From positions 1,116,001 to 1,180,000 of the forward strand of contig JBLDXI010000028.1 in NCBI GenBank assembly GCA_047495785.1: DNA of 64,000 nt, in the 5' to 3' direction. Shown here piece by piece: positions 33,539 to 44,672 of the stretch; the first letter of the stretch is position 1, and each line of letters starts with the position of its first letter. This DNA comes from Lepidodermella squamata (taxonomy: Eukaryota; Gastrotricha). The position numbers and the translations under genes are program-made. A model generated the notes under the pieces. The model saw only the letters and a list, made by a program, of their open reading frames with translations. It ran no database searches and had not been told where the DNA came from.

Positions 33539-34879
33539 AGAAAAAAATGAAATTATACCTTGTACACAACGTATGTATCTTGGCGAGACTGCCTACCTGT
33601 TTATCTATCTGCGACGGAGAAAAATGAAATTTCTCATAATTTATGAGTGGAGAGCTGTCTGAACGCACTGCTTCGGTATTGTTATATTCTTACTATGTTA
33701 ATATTATTATTTTTTGCTCGAATTTACGACGGAAAAACTGAGTCGCGATTTGTGAATTTTCGTCGAGCATATTTCAATTAAAAAATCTTATATTATTGTG
33801 CATCATTATCCCGGAAAAACTAGCGGAACGTTGAGTGCAAATGCTGAATGAAAGAGAAAATGAGTAAAATAAATGGTGATATATTGGCTATGTCTTTTCT
33901 GACCCTATGAATAGAAATAGAAAAATGCGCAAAAAAGCGGTTCCAGGGCTATTTAAATATGTGAGTCATCGGGCTACAGAAATTCGTCTCAATAGTTTAT
34001 ACTTTATATACGCGAGCAATGGAAGCTTGACGAGGTAACCGCACCAGGTCTTTACCTAGGAAGCCGAGGAACCATTACAAAACAAACTACAAAACTATTT
34101 AAGGAATGGCAACTACCCAAGCAGCTGCTGACCGATATAACAAAATCGATCTTAAAGGACTCTATCCATATATATTTCAATCATAAAAAACAAAAATAAT
34201 ATTTAATAAGCACTGTGTCATAAGGCAACCTGATTGTTAAATTAGGCAGTCCACATTTTTAATAAATGTTTATCTCTGTAACAATGAAAGTAATGAACGT
34301 ATGAAAATAATTTATTTGACATTTTTGAGTATTTGAAAATATAATTCACATAAAATTCCAAGGCCTCCTTTCTCACGATGTGCAGTTGAAACTTAGGTAT
34401 TCACAATTGCAACAGAAAAGGCCAAGCGGAAAATAAACACAAAACACAAAGCGTAGCTGCTAGCTCAAATCTTTCCTGCCTTCCGTCAGAACGCAGCCTA
34501 GTTGCCTTGAGAAGAACACAAATTCGTCTAGTTACCCGTTCAAAAGTTGTCCTATTACAAATTAATGCATTTGTTATTGTATGTCATTATTTTCCATTAT
34601 TCTTGGTTTTGATTGGAAAATTCCCTGGAAAACTTTTATCAAGAAGCATGAACTAATAAACAATCGATATCAACTTTTATTTGGAAAATTCTCGTAGATT
34701 CAGGATTCAAGTGTAACTGATAAATGCTGTTTGATTTTTCTTAGCACAACAATAATATTATTATGAAAGGTTAGGTATTGGTATATAAGTTGAGAACATA
34801 ACAAAACTTTCGGATCGACTTCAACTGAGCTTAAACATTAAACATGACTTAGTTCAAGTCCTAATTGGCTTTATGTATT
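33539..34879. other. Convergent intergenic region, GOSR2 to cyclophilin
   Basis: 1.3 kb of AT-rich sequence between two convergent genes, presumably their 3'UTRs. I see no ORF, RNA gene or repeat structure that I can support. Confidence 0.4.
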
Positions 34880-35645
34880 TTACGAACGATCAACCCAGGT
34901 ATTTTGGTGCATAGGCAGGCTACCACAGCCGGAAACAACGACGTCGTAAATTGGCCTATCATTCTGGTCGGTTTGAGTACTTTCGATTTGCCGAACGACG
35001 TCGTAGCCATCAAGAACCTTGCCGAATACAACATGTTTGCCATCAAGCCAGCTTGTCATCGCAGTAGTAATGAAAAATTGAGCTCCATTCTATTTGAAAT
35101 AGGAAAAGCGCGTTAGAAAAAATTTGCAAAAATTTAGTGAAAGCTAATGATAGCAAGTAACTGATTAGGAGAACTTACGGTGTTGGGACCAGAGTTGGCC
35201 ATTGAGAGGTAAAACGGACCGTAGTGTTGCAAGTTGAAGTTTTCATCAGGAAATTGGCGGCCGTAAATGCTGCGACCACCAGTGCCGTCGAAATTCGTAA
35301 AATCACCGCCTTGAATCATGAAGTTTTTGATAACGCGATGGAATTTCGAGCCAACGTAGGACAGTTGTCCCATGCGATCGCGCTAAAAAATGAAAACGTG
35401 AAACTTTGTTGAAAATAATTTCAAAAAAGCAAATTTTTTACCATTGTTCCTTCGCAAATCGTTTTGAAATTTTCAGCAGTTCTGGGAACAATTGTACCGA
35501 ATAGGCCGATAACGATGCGACCGGCTGGTTGACCGCCGATTGAGATGTCCATGTATACTTTGTTGGTAACCTCGATTTTACCATTATTGGCAAGAGCTGG
35601 GACGATGCATAGCAGCATCGACAGTGAAAGGGTGGAGAAATGCAT
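34880..35645 (-). CDS. Secretory-pathway cyclophilin (PPIB-like) 1
   Basis: Exons 35645-35442, 35382-35179 and 35089-34880 join in phase to 205 residues. Cyclophilins catalyse peptidyl-prolyl cis-trans isomerisation; the signal peptide ([19 protein letters not shown]) places this one in the ER or outside the cell. Active-site residues are present: the Arg/Phe motif in [16 protein letters not shown], then NGAQFFITT, and the Trp/His loop [13 protein letters not shown]. The C terminus ([14 protein letters not shown]) has no recognisable ER-retention tail, unlike copy 2, so secretion is plausible. It lies 417 bases downstream of copy 2 on the same strand. Confidence 0.93.
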
Positions 35646-36062
35646 TGCTTGGTGAACTATAACTTAAATGAACAACTTCCTTAAATTACTTTGACTCTTC
35701 GACGTCGATCTGGTCCTATTATATACTCGAATTATCTGCGTTTGTTTGTTCACTGGAGCACGCGCGTTGCACCACATGTTTCCCAGACGATGCCGCTCGA
35801 CATAACTTTGAACTGCGTTATCTGCGATTAGCAGACTGATAGCAAAGATAAGACAAGTTAACGTTTAACCCGCAATTTTTTTATTTGCTTTTCAAGACAA
35901 ATTTCTCACAGGTGATATGGCAGATTGCTAAAGTGCGATATCGACATGCACGTATTGTAGATCCCAGCAGGCCTAATAATTTACTTCATAGCCACGGAAT
36001 AGCTTGTAGATATATCACATATTGTTTATTGGTTACATCAATTGACGGGTTAAGTTGACTAC
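35646..36062. other. Spacer between the two cyclophilin genes
   Basis: 417 bases without a coding frame. On the minus strand TTATAG lies 11 bases before the copy 1 ATG. CTATTATATACTC near 35720 (minus strand GAGTATATAATAG) is TATA-like and may be copy 1's own promoter. Confidence 0.4.
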
Positions 36063-36748
36063 TTATTCCTTGGGAATAGCAAAGGGCTCCTCGACTGGCA
36101 GGCTGCCGGCATCAGCGATAACGACGTCCTGTTGAGGCTTGTCACGAGCATCGGTGGCGGTGTTTTCGATCATGGTGACGATGTCTTGGCCTTCAATAAC
36201 CTTGCCGAAAACAACGTGCTTGCCGTCGAGCCATGGGGTCTTGACAGTGGTGATGAAGAACTGCGAACCGTTCTATAAAAGCGAAAAACAGACGTCAAAA
36301 TCTCTTAAAAACTAAGACTTCTTCGACTCACAGTGTCCTTGCCAGCGTTAGCCATCGACAGCCAGTACGGGCCGACGTGCTTGAGCTTGAAGTTCTCATC
36401 GGCGAACTTGGCGCCATAGATCGACTTGCCACCGGTACCATCGCCGCGAGTGAAATCGCCGCCCTGGATCATGAAGTTCTTGATAACACGGTGGAACTTG
36501 GAGCCCTTGTAGGCGAGAAGGACACCCTCGTCGTCGGTGGTGGTGCCCTCAGCAAGGGTCTTGAAGTTCTTGACAGTCTTGGGGACGCTGCCGCCGAAGA
36601 GGCCGATGACGATGCGACCAGCTGGCTTGCCTCCGATGGTGATGTCGAAGAAAACCTTGTCGGTGACCTTCGGGCCCGCGGCTTCCTTGGCGTCGCTGTG
36701 GGCGGAGAACAGCGCCACCGTCAGAACAATAGCTGCAGCGAAGAGCAT
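36063..36748 (-). CDS. PPIB: Peptidyl-prolyl cis-trans isomerase B-like (ER cyclophilin) 2
   Basis: Exons 36748-36332 and 36272-36063 join in phase to 208 residues, the usual cyclophilin B size. A signal peptide ([20 protein letters not shown]) is followed by a complete cyclophilin domain: [48 protein letters not shown] and [13 protein letters not shown]. The C terminus EEPFAIPKE matches the cyclophilin B ER-retention-type tail. Coding GC content is clearly higher than in its neighbours, including its paralogue, consistent with high expression. It starts 74 bases after the TMEM70 stop. Confidence 0.95.
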
Positions 36749-36822
36749 TGCTCCAATCACGTATAACTTATAATTACGACGAATTTTATGACCCTACACA
36801 GTCGAGAGAAAACACAACAAGA
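36749..36822 (-). other. 74-bp intercistronic spacer TMEM70 to PPIB with acceptor-like site
   Basis: Minus-strand sequence after the TMEM70 stop is a pyrimidine-rich run, TTGTGTTTTCTCTCGACTG, ending TGTAG (AG 36795-36794), then about 45 bases to the PPIB ATG. Seventy-four bases cannot easily hold a poly(A) site and promoter. This is the tightest operon-like junction in the window. Confidence 0.55.
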
Positions 36823-37455
36823 TTAGTTTTTACTCTCAACTTTGGTATACTTCAGGATGTCTTCGGTTTCCAACTTGTCAGCACTTATCATTCGCCAGTA
36901 GAGCTCAACGTTTGAAGTGTTTTGTGAATCGATGAAAACCTTTTTGCCGCAAACTTCATGAGACGACAAAATACCGGGCACTAACATTTCTTTCACGTCT
37001 TTTGGCGTGAATTTGACGGTAGAACGGGGACCCAACAGCGAATAAGTCGACATAGTATATTTATGATGCCGATGATCGTACGACATCTCCAAAACGTACC
37101 GGCGCGATATCACGAAATGGATGATGAGAGGTGAAAGTAAAATGGGAGTCGTGCCCGCAAGGGTTACGGCGAGCAAAATAGGTTGCCAAGTATTACAAAA
37201 AGACTGGTAAAATGTGTAACCCTGAAGAGATGCCGCAAACGCACTCGTCGAGAGAGACAAAATTTTCAACATTCTGATTTTCTTGTTCAGTGAGCCCTCG
37301 TAAAACACCTCAACATCTGAATCCGCAGCTTTCCGAACATTGTCGCCGGTCGAAGACGCCGAAAGTAAACGCGCAATGCTACCCCGCGAAATCAAGTCAA
37401 CAATACCACCAGCGACATTGGTGTCAACTCGTCGCACAAGCAATTTAAAAAACAT
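36823..37455 (-). CDS. TMEM70: TMEM70 homologue, mitochondrial ATP synthase assembly factor
   Basis: Single frame of 210 residues from ATG 37455. TMEM70 is an inner-membrane protein that promotes assembly of the ATP synthase c-ring. The N terminus is basic and Ser/Ala-rich, consistent with mitochondrial import. The domain begins EVFYEGSLNKKIRMLKILSL, followed by two hydrophobic segments (about residues 75-95 and 105-125) in a hairpin. Then come the family landmarks PLIIHFVISRRYVLEM and STVKFTPKDVKE. An acceptor-like CTTCCGCATTAG ends two bases before the ATG, supporting this start over the longer upstream frame to 37710. Confidence 0.85.
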   Translation of the reverse strand: MFFKLLVRRVDTNVAGGIVDLISRGSIARLLSASSTGDNVRKAADSDVEVFYEGSLNKKIRMLKILSLSTSAFAASLQGYTFYQSFCNTWQPILLAVTLAGTTPILLSPLIIHFVISRRYVLEMSYDHRHHKYTMSTYSLLGPRSTVKFTPKDVKEMLVPGILSSHEVCGKKVFIDSQNTSNVELYWRMISADKLETEDILKYTKVESKN

Positions 37456-38741
37456 AACTAATGCGGAAGAAAAGTTGAGGAAAGAGTGAGGAGTATTTAG
37501 TATTTTACTCGGAAAAAAAGACCAGCTAAAGTGTACTATGTATAAAAACGTCCAGTTAATTTCATCACCGGCAACGAGAGCTTGGCTAAAGCTAAATGAT
37601 ATAAGTGAGTTTTTTGACGTGGCGCATAACGTTTGGCTGTTGCCGCCTATAAAACCGCAAGTCACACAGAAATGTTCACGTTGCCACACAAGCCTAAAAG
37701 AGCCTATCACGTGGCATAATTTTGAAACTTCTATTAAATAAATTCATTATAATATTACAACTTCTGTTCTATGTTTTTATAATTAAACTTGAAAAGAGAG
37801 CGCGCTCAATTTTCAAATTTTTGGTACCCCAGACATAAGCAGACATAGTGCTGCTAGCAAGTGGAATGACTTACCGCCATCGATAAGATCTTCCGAAAAC
37901 CCGAAGATCCTCAGAGACGAACTCCTGAAAGTACTGCTGAAAGCAGAATACGTGGATAATTTGACAATTTCGTCTACACAAAGAAGAGGTAACTCGCCAC
38001 CTTACCTCGACGCGCCCACCTGCGTCCGTTGGATGGAAGACCGCCTTAGTGCGAATCCAACGCTATTATACATACATACATACATACATACATACATACA
38101 TACATACCCCCTGGTTTCTCGGGTCATGTTTCTTTGCTTGGACGTTTAGGTCCTGTCTCCTGTCAGACTAGAGATTTGCTTGTTTGGGGATTTGCCGCAG
38201 ATTATTGATCAGGACTTCTGTAAGGAACATTTAAGTGCTCTACTACTATAAAAAAGGTGCTTCCATCGCACCCATGACCCCTGATTTGGTTGGAAGTGAT
38301 TTGTTCAGCAAGTGTTGTGGTGTATTGGATTTATTCAAGTGATCACCATTGGCGAGATGAATTAATTTGTTTCCGGCTTGACGTGCAAACATTGAGGGAT
38401 ATTTGCATTTTGCTTTAGAGGGCACATTTATTGGCTAATTTTAAGTATGTTGGCGAGTACATCTCAGCTGTGCTTTCCTAACCCGACGCCACGCTCAATC
38501 CCGGATCAGTTAACCTTTGTATGAGGAACGTTCGACACGGTGTTCGAGCGAAGTTGAATTGTAAATATGCCAGATATTTAAGGCCTATTGCTGCTACTGG
38601 TAATCGTGAAAATATTTCAAGTTAATCCGAGACATTCCCTCGGACAAAATCATACCACAGCTACCATAACATACCATAACTACAGAAATCAGCTTGTGTT
38701 CAAAGAATTTAATCTCTATGACTCTCCCTAATAGATTTTAA
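37456..38741. other. Divergent intergenic region with TACA microsatellite
   Basis: 1.3 kb between TMEM70 (minus) and the CtIP gene (plus), expected to hold both promoters. A (TACA)n microsatellite of about ten units lies at 38068-38106. No coding frame is supported. CTCTCCCTAATAG (AG 38733-38734) lies seven bases before the CtIP ATG. Confidence 0.5.
38068..38106. repeat. (TACA)n microsatellite
   Basis: Perfect run of about ten TACA units, likely polymorphic. Confidence 0.95.
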
Positions 38742-40066
38742 ATGAATTGTGCCGACTCAACCTTCAATCAAGGAGTTGCTCTAATATCCGAGTATGTAAA
38801 TTCTCTCAAAGGTAAGTCATTATCCTGCCAATTTATTCTCGCAAAATACTACATGTTTCTCATCTATATGTGTAGAAGAGATATCGTCTCTGAAACAAGC
38901 TGCTTCTCGCCAAGCCATAACGATTACTCGGTTGGAACAAGAAAACGCTGCCCTTGATAGTAAAAACCGCGAAGTTGCGAGTCGACATGAATCGTTACAA
39001 CAGGAAATTATTCGCCTGAAAGCACAAATCGAGGCCAATGCTAAGCCGTTTGTGTTTAAATCGCCTCCGGTTTGGCTGACTGAGAAGTTTTTAGTCCCAT
39101 CAAATAATATGCATGTAATAATAGATTCCAGCCAAATCCCCTCATTTATCGTCAACTCCGAATAACATTTACAACAAGAAACCCACAGGAAAATTGGTTC
39201 AATCTCGCTTGGATAGTTTTAAAGCTCAACCTGCGCCTGTTAGTTTGTTGAACCGATCAAAAGGTAAGACTTTTTGACCTTTTCGAATGTTTGAGAATTT
39301 ACTGTCAGTTTCAGGGCCATCCACTCCGAGCACTGGCAGGGAGGCTGTAAAAGTAGAAGCCTCAAAGCCATCACCTATTTCAGCTGCCGATGATTCCCTA
39401 GCTACTACAGTTGATCTAGGTGATTCGATTGTCGAAGATAAACCCGTGGCGATGGAAGCTGACGAGTCTCTCGCGTCAACTGTGGGAGACGAGGAGGAAG
39501 AAGATCTTGCAGATACCCAGCAGCTGACCCAGAACATTGAAAACGAAGAAGTCGACGATTTAGCAGCGACAGTCAATCCTGACGCCAGTATTGTTGATAC
39601 TTCAGGAATCCCCTTGAGTCAAGCTATTATCATGTTGGAAGATGATGAAAATATGGATGATGTTGAGGAGGGAAATCATCACCATGTTCACGAACATTTA
39701 CCGCCCCCTTGTCATAGTCACGTTGACAAAATCACCCGCGCTAAAAATGAAAAACCTGATGATAGCTATGACATGTTACCTGGCTGGCGGGAGAAAGATA
39801 ATAAGCAGCCGTGTGTTGAGGTTGTTCGCAAAAAAGCTGAGCGGAAAAATTATCACGCGATTGATTGCGCGGAATGCCGAGCTTACTACGAAGCTGTTGG
39901 TCGCGAGCATAAGGAGGTTTCATCTCGCCATCGTGCTAATCAATATGTGCCCGAGACACCTGAAGGATTCTGGGACTTGTCCTTCAAAGACAAGCCGGCC
40001 GATAAGGCCACGCCCTCAAAAACTGCTGCTGAAGTGAAAAATGGTATAGCTCGATTTTTTCAGTAA
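38742..40066 (+). CDS. RBBP8: CtIP/RBBP8/Sae2 family DNA end-resection factor (Com1)
   Basis: Exons 38742-38811, 38876-39069, 39125-39263 and 39315-40066 join in phase to 384 residues. CtIP/Sae2 activates the MRE11 nuclease to resect DNA double-strand breaks. An N-terminal coiled coil (about residues 10-80, LKQAASRQAITITRLEQENA) fits the tetramerisation region. The middle is acidic and disordered. The C-terminal family signature is clear: AIDCAECRAYYEAV (the CxxC pair), SSRHRANQYVPETPEGFWD (RHR and TPxGFWD), then SFKD. QSRLDSFKA in exon 3 resembles a PCNA-binding box, but weakly. The protein is short for an animal CtIP; the central region is reduced. Small introns of 51-64 bases. Confidence 0.88.
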
Positions 40067-40452
40067 TTAATTCGTCAACTTGATATTTTCCAGGCGGGGT
40101 TCAAAAATTAGCTGTAAATCGCCGAAGACAGCCGTTGAAAATTCCTGAGAATTACCAGAAGCCGAAAATGCGCGAGGCAATTCGGTTGTCTCAAAGCCCG
40201 GCGATCTGAGAGTGATAAACAAAAATTGGTTGTTATTTCTGATCTTTCTTATACTGTTTTTCAATGAAAAACTAATATTCTTGTCACACCTTTTATTACT
40301 AAAACTGCAACACTGCAGGATAAGAACTAATCGATTATTACAGCTCTTGTTACCGTTTTAAACGACGATTGATGGAAAGCGTGATCGAGCATCATTTCAG
40401 AATAAAAAATGAATAAAATTGATTTCTTTTCCATCAAGATTTGCTGATTCTT

Positions 40453-40886
40453 CTAGGTGGTGGTACTACAGTCGCCGCACGCTGAACCGGGGTATTCTGG
40501 GTGTTACGGCTTTTCGAGCTGTAAAATCATGAGAAAATTAAGAAATTCCAATTTCAATTCAACACTCACAGATCAGTATTAGAATGTGAAATTTTCTGAG
40601 CGGCAGGGTGAGCCAATTTGTTCATGTGAGCAGCACTAGTCCATGCCGGGTTCGACCCGCGTTTGCTACCGGCAAAGAATCTCACGCGTCCATTTGGTCC
40701 AGCAGTTTCGTTGACGCTTTGACGCAAATTTTCGACCGGGAACGAAATTGTTAGCGCTGTAACGCGTTCGCCGTTCAATTTTCGCATCAGCATCTTTTCG
40801 GCTTGAATTTTTGCCAGTCGACTACTCGCCGGCCCGGGCGATGAAGCGACCGAATTAGCCGGAGAAATAGCTGGTTTGATCAACAT
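40453..40886 (-). CDS. Hypothetical short protein, two exons
   Basis: Minus-strand exon 40886 to about 40570, with donor CT|GTGAGT, and a second exon to about 40453 after TTTTACAG give about 135 residues. The protein is basic and Ser/Pro/Asn-rich. Segments are ENLRQSVNETAGPNGRVRFF, SNPAWTSAAHMNKLAHPAAQ and a terminal VVPPPRRISKS. I do not recognise a family and see no membrane segment or signal peptide. ATG 40886 sits just after an acceptor-like GCTTAG, so this may be an internal exon of a larger gene or the start of a leader-spliced mRNA. It ends convergently with CtIP. Confidence 0.5.
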
Positions 40887-41319
40887 ATCTAAGCCAGCTT
40901 AATTATGGGAGAAAAGTTGAATAGTGGAAATAATAATGTTGAAAAAATCAGAATACATTCTAGCGGAACCAACATTTTGAAAAGGTATTTTTGCGCTAAT
41001 TATTTAAAATTTGGTTTAAATAAAAATGCGACCCAAGAAACTTTTCTGCGTAAAAAGGCTCGGAGTGTTCAAGAGGTCGATTGATATAATAAAAAATTGG
41101 GTTTAAAAGCAAAAAACAAATTTGCTCGCAACTGGTTTATTTTTTGTATGAAAACAGCTCATTGAGATAAATTACTGGGCAGAAAACTGAAGAGGCCTTT
41201 CAGGTAAAACTCGAAGTTCAAAAGAGATTCGCCGTAATAAAGCACGAAACACTTGAAGCCCTTTCAATAGGACGAAAAAATGACGTGTGAAGTGCTGTCT
41301 TTTTTCCGCCCGCATTCCG

Positions 41320-43540
41320 TCACGCTTGGCTGGTTACGCTGCCACCCAAGTTCGCCTCAGGTGTGAACCAGTCAATGCCTCGCTGTAGATCAGACTGCGA
41401 TAAGGCCCCTGCACTATATCGGTTTTCGCTTTCGTTACTATTGTCATTGGCCTGAGGCGGTATTTCGATGGCAACAGACGGCGCCCTATCGATTGCCACG
41501 CTTGGTCTACCGTTATATCGGAAAATTGATCGTCGAAAGTAGTCACCGTCGAGCCGGTACCACAACCGGACTGCGAAGTAAACGCCGAATTCGATGAGCT
41601 CGGCGAACGAGATGAAAGACAGGCCCATTACTATGCCCAGATTGCCTCCGATATCGGCTATCAATCCATCCGGGGTTTGATCGGCAACTCGTCTCACGAA
41701 CATTTCACTGGTTTCAGGGAAGAATATATCGACAATTACCAGCGATTTCGATTCGTGCGGCTCGGCATTATTGCTAGGCGAAAAATTCGTTATAGGAGCT
41801 GAGGTTAAATAGGTGTTGTATTTAACCTAGAAATAAAGACATAATCATCAATGAAAAAATTTTGCTTGAATTTTCACCTCGTGGCAACCTATAGGACAAG
41901 CTGGGCATATGTTGGAAATATTTGATTCGAAATTCGAGAGCGCTGGCAGGACGCAATCCCTTAGAATTATCAGCGAACAGCTGATTTTTTTCGGTTCAGC
42001 AGTGGCGTTCATTTGCCCAGTTGGTTCGTATTCGGTGACGAAAAATGGAACGCAACCACATGAGGTATCGATATGGGCCAACATGCACTGGTGAAGACAA
42101 GCCGCTCGAGAGTAGCGTTTCACAATCCTAGAATACTGCTGCAAATTTGCCGGAAATTGAGAGGTACAATTCCCATAGGGTGGCTCCATCTCGAAAGTCT
42201 AAATTCAAGAAATTGAACAATAAAAAAATCGGGAAAATATTAGTTGAAGCTAACAGAAACTTTGTCGACTCCAACGTAAGAATGGTAGCCAGGTTCGACA
42301 GAAAGACCGCGACTGTCGACTAAAGGCGGCTCGTTCTGAGAATGAACGGCTAACTTTAGCCCGAGTTCGTTGTAGGTCAAAGCGTTTGTTGATATCATGC
42401 TGAAAGTGTCGTCCTGTGGAATAGAAATAAAAACTGAATTTTCGTCTCTCGATTTGGAGAAAAATATGAGAAAATCTAAGCATTTTTGGCGAGCAAACAA
42501 AAAAGTATGCGCAAGCCCCCAGGTTCCAGCAATAAACCTGAGGTTCCCTAACTTAATTTCCCTAAAATTAAAGTTGCAGAGTTTCCATTTCCCCTGTAAA
42601 TATAATTGTTTTGTTATCGTGCCTAACCGATGGATCTCCCTATTGGAAAAGTTGAAAATTCCGGAACCTTAATTTAGCGGTGCAAGTGATAAGTCCGCAA
42701 TTGAAAAATTACATTGTTTCGAGAGAGAAAGCTATTTTTTCTGGAAATTTTTTGAGCATTCGAAGCCCCCGAAAATTACCAAGCAAAATGCGAAGACAAA
42801 ATAAAAATTATTCGAACCACTTCTACGTCGACGATAAAATGGAGCCCATTTCCAGAACCAGCTAGCTCTTGCCGAAAATCGCTGGCTGGAACAGCAGGCG
42901 GGGCGAAGGTGTAGCAATTTCCCAACGCCGTGACTGAATGAATAAAATTGTTAGCCGAGCAAGGCTTCCGCTTAAACCGACACTCCAGTAACGTCCGATC
43001 ATCCAATCGCCAACCAAAGTCCTCAATCAACTTCTGCGGATTTTCGTCCCGATTCGCCAAAATGTCCCTTTCAGAGCAAGCTCCAATGTTCAAATATTCG
43101 TCGTTTAGCAGCATCGGTGCTAAATTTATGCGCGGAGCTTTTGCGGCGATCAAATTTCCCATCGATTTCAAAGAATGGGCGCATTTTAAGAGTTCCAACG
43201 CGCTTGGGTCTAAGGTTAGCTTTCGTTTTGACATCGAATTGGCGTTGCATAACGTAACAGCTGGGAAACTGACCGTGCCAAACTCGCGGCCTGATATAAA
43301 ATGTGTCCGATATTCGAAGTATTCGTTAACGCGCCAGGCGAGTAGAAAAATCGTAGCCGCTGCGCCCAGGGTGACACAAATGACCCAGATAATTCGCGCG
43401 ATGCGCACGTCTGTCGTCCAAACGCGAGAGCAGCCTTGAATTGTGGATAGCATCATAAAATGAGCGCACAAGTTTTCTTCTTCGGCTATGTCTTCGTCGT
43501 AAACGCGGTAGCGCGTTAAACTCCGCCTTAAATGCGGCAT
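41320..43540 (-). CDS. DEG/ENaC family amiloride-sensitive sodium channel subunit
   Basis: Exons 43540-42827, 42413-42255, 42198-41878 and 41826-41320 join in phase to 566 residues. These trimeric channels conduct Na+ at the plasma membrane and are gated by peptides, protons, bile acids or force. TM1 is at about residues 48-70 (IIWVICVTLGAAATIFLLAW), followed by TVSFPAVTLCNAN. The cysteine-rich extracellular region contains ALGNCYTFAPP, the HSQNEPPLVDSRGLSVEPG segment, EPPYGNCTSQFP, RAACLHQCMLAHIDTSCGCV and CPACPIGCHE. TM2 carries GGNLGIVMGLSFISFAELIE, with the GxS selectivity filter as GLS. The intracellular tail is Ser/Asn-rich. I cannot assign a subfamily. The upstream 43541-44672 region shows no other gene. 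Confidence 0.93.
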
Positions 43541-44672
43541 TTTCGCGTTTTGACAGGTAAAAATACGATTTTTTCCCCTCTTTTAGGCAAGTACCGAAGT
43601 GAGAAATGCGCGCAAATATGCCATATTAGCGCGACTTTTTTCTTGGACGATCATTATACCCCGACTATTTGTTGACACAAGGCTGAGGCATGGTAATTTT
43701 TATTGCTTGCACGTGTCGATTTCCTCATTCATGAATATCAGGGTGGTGAGAGAAAATTAGAATAAACACCTGAAATTTGCTCTTATATATAGGTTGATTG
43801 ATGGCAATGAGGCGGTATTTCCTATTTCCCGAGGCCCATGAAAATTTTTTTAGCCCAATATTTCAAATTCAGAGTAATTCTTGCCCAGCAATCAAAAGAA
43901 ATATTTGAAGAAAATTATTCTCCCTGAGGTAAATTATCTTACAAGAAAACTGCGCAGTGTGCATATTACTCATGAAGCGCGATGCGCAATGTGAGGAGTA
44001 AATTAAGGGTGATTACGCACATTTTTTTTGCTGCATGGAAGAGATAGACTCAATCATTTTGCTACGATATTTTGGCGGACTTCATATCGCGGATCGCGGC
44101 CATGATTTCAACGGTTACCATTGCGGTTTGTTAGCTAACTGCACCTTGATCCGTTTCCGATTACAATAAATCCTGATAAAATAGGAACTGCACCTGGTTT
44201 GAAGCTAGCTGCAAGTTATAGACGGTAACCTGTTGAGAGCGCGCTTGAAATAAGCGTCAAAATGATAACAAATTAGGACCTCAACCGGAGCTGAAAATTG
44301 GCAAAATTCTTGTGCATATTTTGCTGAATTATCGCTTAAAAATGTGATGAAATAATGTTGCAATGAAAAAATAATTCTTTCCAAAATCCTAATACCCGGA
44401 AATTTGGAAAAAGCGATAATCGCCGAGCAGTGATGAGTAGAAGCATAAAGTTCAATTAATAGTTATTGTCGCCAAGAAAGCATGAACTGTCTAAGAGTCT
44501 TTTAGCCAAGTACTACGTAATTGTTCCTTGGCATTAGGTTAACGCGCCACCAACGCACTTATAAATGGAAGCTTGAAATAAGAAGGCGACAGCCCACGTT
44601 ATTCGTTTTACTAAGTAAAGCCTTTATCTCATTAAAACAGGACTGAGTTGTCATAAAATAAAATCTCTTACC
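43541..44672. other. Divergent intergenic region
   Basis: 1.1 kb between the channel (minus) and the EGF/GAIN-like gene (plus). TATAAA at 44560-44565, about 110 bases upstream of ATG 44673, is a candidate TATA box for the latter. Nothing else is recognised. Confidence 0.4.

Noticed and set aside
37456-37710. Longer N terminus for TMEM70 from 37710
   Set aside because: The extension contains no targeting-like sequence, and a strong acceptor-like CTTCCGCATTAG lies directly before ATG 37455.
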